From: Candidatus Hestiella acidicharens
GTDB lineage: Archaea; Thermoproteota; Thermoprotei_A; Sulfolobales; Acidilobaceae
Reading direction: 5' to 3'
DNA: 7,505 nt
NCBI GenBank assembly: GCA_015523575.1
Contig: WAJZ01000044.1
Coordinates: forward strand, 1-7,505
Shown: one piece after another, positions 5,279 to 7,505 of the stretch
How positions within the stretch are numbered: position 1 is the stretch's first letter
How the letters are laid out: every line of letters begins with the position of its first letter
Notes under the pieces: generated by a model
What the model was told of the DNA's origin: nothing
The model's input: the letters and a program-made list of their open reading frames with translations, nothing else
Databases searched by the model: none
Position numbers and translations under genes: made by a program

Positions 5279-5375
5279 TGGAGCCGCCGGCGGGATTCGA
5301 ACCCGCGACCACTGGCTTACAAGGCCAGCGCTTTCGGTACCCACGCAGGGTTCTACCGGTCTGAGCTACGGCGGC
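5279..5375 (-). tRNA. tRNA-Thr (anticodon TGT) with D-arm intron and encoded CCA
   Basis: The minus strand folds as a complete tRNA. The acceptor stem is GCCGCCG with CGGCGGC, the discriminator is T73, and CCA is encoded at 5281-5279. The anticodon stem is CTGGC/GCCAG around the loop CTTGTAA, with TGT at 5321-5319 (reads ACA, threonine). The T arm is GCGGG-TTCGAAT-CCCGC. The D arm is complete only if 20 nt (5352-5333) are removed, which restores the GCTC/GAGC stem and leaves a 74-nt body before CCA. T73 and the G1-C72 and C2-G71 pairs fit archaeal tRNA-Thr. The gene is divergent from trmG10, 62 bp apart, and its gene body without CCA is 5282-5375. Confidence 0.97.
5333..5352 (-). other. 20-nt tRNA intron at about position 22/23 (bulge-helix-bulge)
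   Basis: The intron reads AACCCTGCGTGGGTACCGAA. A bulge-helix-bulge fold is visible. Exon CGGT (17a-20) pairs with intron ACCG as the 4-bp central helix, AGA and AAA form 3-nt bulges on either side, and ACCC/GGGT closes the intron hairpin around TGCGT. Cutting after the second base of each bulge gives exactly 22/23 and rebuilds G22-A23-G24-C25. The outer helix is minimal (C17-G24), so this is a relaxed motif of the kind cut by the crenarchaeal heteromeric splicing endonuclease. Cleavage at 23/24 would give the same mature tRNA. Confidence 0.88.
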
Positions 5376-5399
5376 ACCAAGTATCTTTCACATAAAGAG

Positions 5400-5407
5400 G
5401 TTTTTAG
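5400..5407. promoter_or_regulatory. Shared TATA-like box between tRNA-Thr and trmG10
   Basis: GTTTTTAG on the plus strand (CTAAAAAC on the minus) is centred about 28 bp before the tRNA 5' end on one side. On the other it is about 26 bp before position 5429, which would leave trmG10 a leader of around 9 nt. A single AT-rich box may thus serve both directions, or two overlapping boxes may exist; CATAAAG at 5391-5397 is an alternative. Confidence 0.35.
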
Positions 5408-5430
5408 CATTTACTCTCTGCCTAGAAAGA

Positions 5431-5436
5431 AGGTGA
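5431..5436 (+). promoter_or_regulatory. Shine-Dalgarno site of trmG10
   Basis: AGGTGA ends 1 nt before the ATG at 5438, with its core GGTG 3 nt away. This is tight but consistent with a very short leader transcribed from the box at 5400-5407. It supports the chosen start. Confidence 0.35.
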
Positions 5437-5437
5437 A

Positions 5438-6469
5438 ATGGATTTGGGCAAGGAACAAACAGAATACTACGCATTGCTCTCTGGCTTCCATCCAACGCTT
5501 CCTAACGATGAACTTGAGGCCATACTAGAAGCAAACAATTACGAATGGAATTTTATATATAGGTTCGATGGGGTTTCTCTAATACGTGGCGAGATCGATC
5601 CTGAAAGGATAACGGAAAGAGCTGCTTATGTAAAGGAAGTTGGAAGGCTCATCGCCTATTATAGCGTAGAAAACATTAACTTCACTGAAGTAGCCCAAAA
5701 ACTTAAGGTACTTAGATTAAAGGATGCAAGGGTCGATGCAATTAGGTTTAAGGGTCACTCCTCTTCGCTAAGCCTAAGCAAAATAGAAATATCATTGGCG
5801 AGGGAAATAGAGAAAATAGGTATAAATGCTACCACAAAATCGAAAAACCTTGTTAGGGTAATAATTACTGAAGGTGTTGCAATATTTGGCCTTCTACTAT
5901 CTAAAAAGAAAGGCACCTTCTCTAATATAAAGAAACCTTTCAATAGGTCAGGGCAAATAGACCAGTACCTGTCAAGGTTGTTTCTAAACTTGTCTAGGGC
6001 TAGAAAGGGCTCTACTCTTCTAGATCCATTCTGCGGTACTGGAGGCATAGTATTAGAGGCCTGCTTGCTTGGTATAGCGAGACCCCTCTGCATGGATATC
6101 AGTGAAGAAATGACCCTTGGCTCAAAGACGAACTTTCTTGCCCTAAATGAATGTAGCTCATTTTGCGTAGCAAGGCATGATGCCTCAAGGCTCCCTATAG
6201 CAGATGAAAGCGTTGATGCGATAGCCACTGATCCCCCTTACGGAAGGGCTTCAAGCACAAGGAAGATGGGATATGATTTTATCATTTCTAAGTTTTTGGA
6301 GGAAGCAATGAGGGTATTGAAGAGAGGTTCATATATAGTTTACGCTGGGCCTTATGAAAAAAAGCCCCACTCATTTGCGTTGGATAAAGGCTTCAAGCTT
6401 GTTAAGCATTATGCTATGTATGTTCATTCCGGCCTAAATAGGGAAATAGTAGTAGCTAAAAAACCCTAA
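5438..6469 (+). CDS. trmG10: tRNA (guanine(10)-N2)-dimethyltransferase (Trm-G10 / Trm11 family)
   Basis: This 343-residue two-domain enzyme methylates N2 of G10 in tRNA using S-adenosylmethionine. The N-terminal half (YYALLSGFHPTLPNDELEAI onward, to about residue 160) fits the NTD-plus-THUMP RNA-binding part of archaeal Trm-G10. The KKPFNRSGQIDQYLSRLFLN linker (165-184) precedes the Rossmann methyltransferase: motif I DPFCGTGG (196-203), an acidic residue after the second strand (D220), D248 in RHDASRLP, and the catalytic DPPYGR (265-270), which is the N2-guanine signature. Length fits the family. The ATG at 5438 has AGGTGA (5431-5436) just upstream, and the next residues align with the usual start. 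A DUF302 gene follows 13-46 nt downstream, suggesting cotranscription. The neighbouring tRNA-Thr carries G10, so it is a plausible substrate. Confidence 0.94.
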   Translation: MDLGKEQTEYYALLSGFHPTLPNDELEAILEANNYEWNFIYRFDGVSLIRGEIDPERITERAAYVKEVGRLIAYYSVENINFTEVAQKLKVLRLKDARVDAIRFKGHSSSLSLSKIEISLAREIEKIGINATTKSKNLVRVIITEGVAIFGLLLSKKKGTFSNIKKPFNRSGQIDQYLSRLFLNLSRARKGSTLLDPFCGTGGIVLEACLLGIARPLCMDISEEMTLGSKTNFLALNECSSFCVARHDASRLPIADESVDAIATDPPYGRASSTRKMGYDFIISKFLEEAMRVLKRGSYIVYAGPYEKKPHSFALDKGFKLVKHYAMYVHSGLNREIVVAKKP

Positions 6470-6479
6470 GAAGGGTTTT
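6460..6479 (+). repeat. Hairpin across the trmG10 stop codon
   Basis: AAAACCC (6460-6466) pairs with GGGTTTT (6473-6479) over 7 bp around a 6-nt loop holding the TAA stop. It ends in four T residues, so it might weaken transcription or translation into the next gene. Archaeal terminators usually rely on longer U-tracts, so a full terminator is unlikely. Confidence 0.35.
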
Positions 6480-6515
6480 AAGTTGCAATGCTTTTTTCTC
6501 AAACGGTGGCGACTA

Positions 6516-6905
6516 TTGAAAACCTGTAAATCGAAATATGAATTTCAAGAGCTCAAGAGGAAGGTGGAGAGCCTAATAATAAGAAATGGCATGAACATAA
6601 TGGCTAGGATAGATTATAGTAACGTTGCAGAAGGCATCGGCATGAAATTGAATAGCTCCATTCTCTACCTCTTTGGGAACCCAAGGAGGTGCACTATGAT
6701 AATGAGAAATGATATGAGGGCTGGCCTTTATCTACCCCAAAAGATACTCCTCTGGGAAGATGAAAATAAAAATTCCTTTGTTTCTTATGAACCATTAAGC
6801 GAACCCCTCTCACAGCTCAGCGGATCGGATAACGAATACATAAAAAGTGCAGAGGAAGTCTTAAAGGAAATAGTATCTGAGGTCTCTACTGAAGGACCTT
6901 CTTAG
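6516..6905 (+). CDS. DUF302 family protein
   Basis: This protein of 129 residues has the DUF302 fold signature: [20 protein letters not shown], then [14 protein letters not shown], then the block [20 protein letters not shown] followed by [13 protein letters not shown]302 proteins are small alpha/beta proteins of unknown function found in bacteria and archaea, sometimes linked to redox or copper stress. The TTG at 6516 is preferred because GGTGG (6505-6509) lies 6 nt upstream and the domain begins right after it. A TTG at 6483, preceded by AAGGGT, would add 11 residues (MQCFFLKRWRL). The C-terminal 25 residues form a charged helix beyond the domain. The gene lies directly behind trmG10 and probably shares its transcript. 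Its last 20 bp overlap the opposing phosphoglycerate mutase gene. Confidence 0.85.
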   Translation: MKTCKSKYEFQELKRKVESLIIRNGMNIMARIDYSNVAEGIGMKLNSSILYLFGNPRRCTMIMRNDMRAGLYLPQKILLWEDENKNSFVSYEPLSEPLSQLSGSDNEYIKSAEEVLKEIVSEVSTEGPS

Positions 6906-7505
6906 ACTTTATCAAAAGTTTATCCTTGCTGGAATCCCATTCGGTTTCATAAATTATGGGTTGTCCAGTAGGTATCTCCACTTTCGGTATAACGTCTTCT
7001 GAAATGTTCTCGATGTACATAACTATCGACCTAAGGCTGTTGCCATGCGCAACTACCAAGACATTTTTCTGGTATTTCAAGTCCATTGCTATGGCGTTCT
7101 TGAAGAAGGGAATAGTTCTCTTTTGAGTATCTTCAAGGCTCTCCCCGTTTGGGGGCTTCACCCTATAGCTCCTCCTCCATATTCTTACTTGCTCGTCGCC
7201 ATATTTCCTTGCGGTTTCGGCCTTGTTCAAGCCCTGTAGGTCTCCATAGTTCCTTTCATTCAGCCTCCAATCCTTTATTACTGGTATTTTATATCCAAGG
7301 ACCATCAATACTAAGTCAAGCGTTTCTATAGCCCTTTGCAAAACACTAGTGTATGCTACATCGAACTTGTAGTCCTTTAAAAGGAAACCGGCCCTTATTG
7401 CCTCTTGCCTACCCTTCTCTGTTAGGGGCACGTCAACCCAACCAGTGAACCTGTTTTCCTTGTTCCACAAGGACTCTCCATGTCTTAGCAAGCAGAGTAT
7501 TGCCA
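6886..7505 (-). CDS. gpmA: 2,3-bisphosphoglycerate-dependent phosphoglycerate mutase, start codon cut by the window edge
   Basis: This histidine-phosphatase-superfamily enzyme interconverts 3- and 2-phosphoglycerate in glycolysis and gluconeogenesis. It shows [18 protein letters not shown] with catalytic H9, [10 protein letters not shown] (R58), [15 protein letters not shown] (E84), [13 protein letters not shown] and [10 protein letters not shown] (substrate loop), and AHGNSLR (H154). The frame is open to the right edge, and its last two bases there are TG followed by GCA. One more base (A, G or T) would make a start codon, giving [12 protein letters not shown] and 206 residues; I infer the start lies at 7506. 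That is about 45 residues shorter than E. coli GpmA and close to the short fission-yeast form. Many archaea instead use the unrelated ApgM. The gene is convergent with the DUF302 gene, with a 20-bp overlap. Confidence 0.95.
   Translation of the reverse strand, partial: AILCLLRHGESLWNKENRFTGWVDVPLTEKGRQEAIRAGFLLKDYKFDVAYTSVLQRAIETLDLVLMVLGYKIPVIKDWRLNERNYGDLQGLNKAETARKYGDEQVRIWRRSYRVKPPNGESLEDTQKRTIPFFKNAIAMDLKYQKNVLVVAHGNSLRSIVMYIENISEDVIPKVEIPTGQPIIYETEWDSSKDKLLIKSKKVLQ

Noticed and set aside
5139..5375. tRNA-Thr as an integration site of a mobile element
   Set aside because: I found no second copy of the tRNA 3' end and no integrase within the window.
5274..5528. 84-codon plus-strand frame (IRTRDHWLTRPAL)
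   Set aside because: It is the antisense translation of the tRNA gene, a well-known annotation artefact.
5755..6228. 157-codon minus-strand frame
   Set aside because: Shadow of trmG10, whose motif I and DPPY motif fix the real strand and frame.
1..7505. CRISPR array or C/D box small RNA
   Set aside because: No regularly spaced repeats of 24-37 bp, and no convincing paired C (RTGATGA) and D (CTGA) boxes in the non-coding stretches.

Overview
The window looks archaeal, most likely a thermophilic member of the Thermoproteota (Crenarchaeota). Arginine is written mainly AGG/AGA and isoleucine ATA. Promoters have TATA-like boxes about 26 bp from leaderless or short-leader starts, and GTG/TTG starts occur. 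There are also an archaeal-type tRNA G10 methyltransferase, a compact VapBC pair, and a tRNA interrupted by a short intron in the D arm. No genus can be named from the sequence alone.

Layout from left to right. (1) At 1-1451 on the minus strand is the 5' 483 codons of an HpaB / 4-hydroxybutyryl-CoA-dehydratase-like flavoprotein, running off the left edge. It appears to lack the cysteines that hold the 4Fe-4S cluster of the true dehydratase. (2) At 1452-2245 is an AT-rich intergenic region with the ruin of an IS200/IS605 element: the C-terminal half of TnpA with two single-base frameshifts, then the C-terminal zinc-finger/RuvC end of TnpB with a frameshift and a stop. The tnpB end holds a strong stem-loop. 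(3) At 2246-3259 on the minus strand is an intact aldo/keto reductase. (4) At 3260-4192 is about 930 bp without a convincing gene, holding only a palindrome and short decayed-looking coding fragments. (5) At 4193-4761 is a two-gene VapB/VapC toxin-antitoxin operon with overlapping stop and start. A possible frameshifted third small reading frame follows it. (6) At 4837-5278 is non-coding DNA with a 12-bp perfect inverted repeat and a 16-bp palindrome. (7) At 5279-5375 on the minus strand is tRNA-Thr(TGT), with encoded CCA and a 20-nt intron at about 22/23. (8) At 5438-6905 on the plus strand is a two-gene unit, trmG10 followed by a DUF302 protein. (9) At 6886-7505 on the minus strand is a short, yeast-like 2,3-bisphosphoglycerate-dependent phosphoglycerate mutase. 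It overlaps the DUF302 gene tail to tail, and its start codon is almost certainly cut by the right edge.

The most informative points are the D-arm intron, which fits a bulge-helix-bulge fold, next to and sharing an upstream region with a tRNA G10 methylase; the apparently cysteine-stripped dehydratase-like flavoprotein; and the accessory stretch from 1700 to 5280, where mobile-element ruins, gene fragments, hairpins and a toxin-antitoxin pair cluster between ordinary housekeeping genes. I did not find a clearly new multi-gene defence or mobile system.
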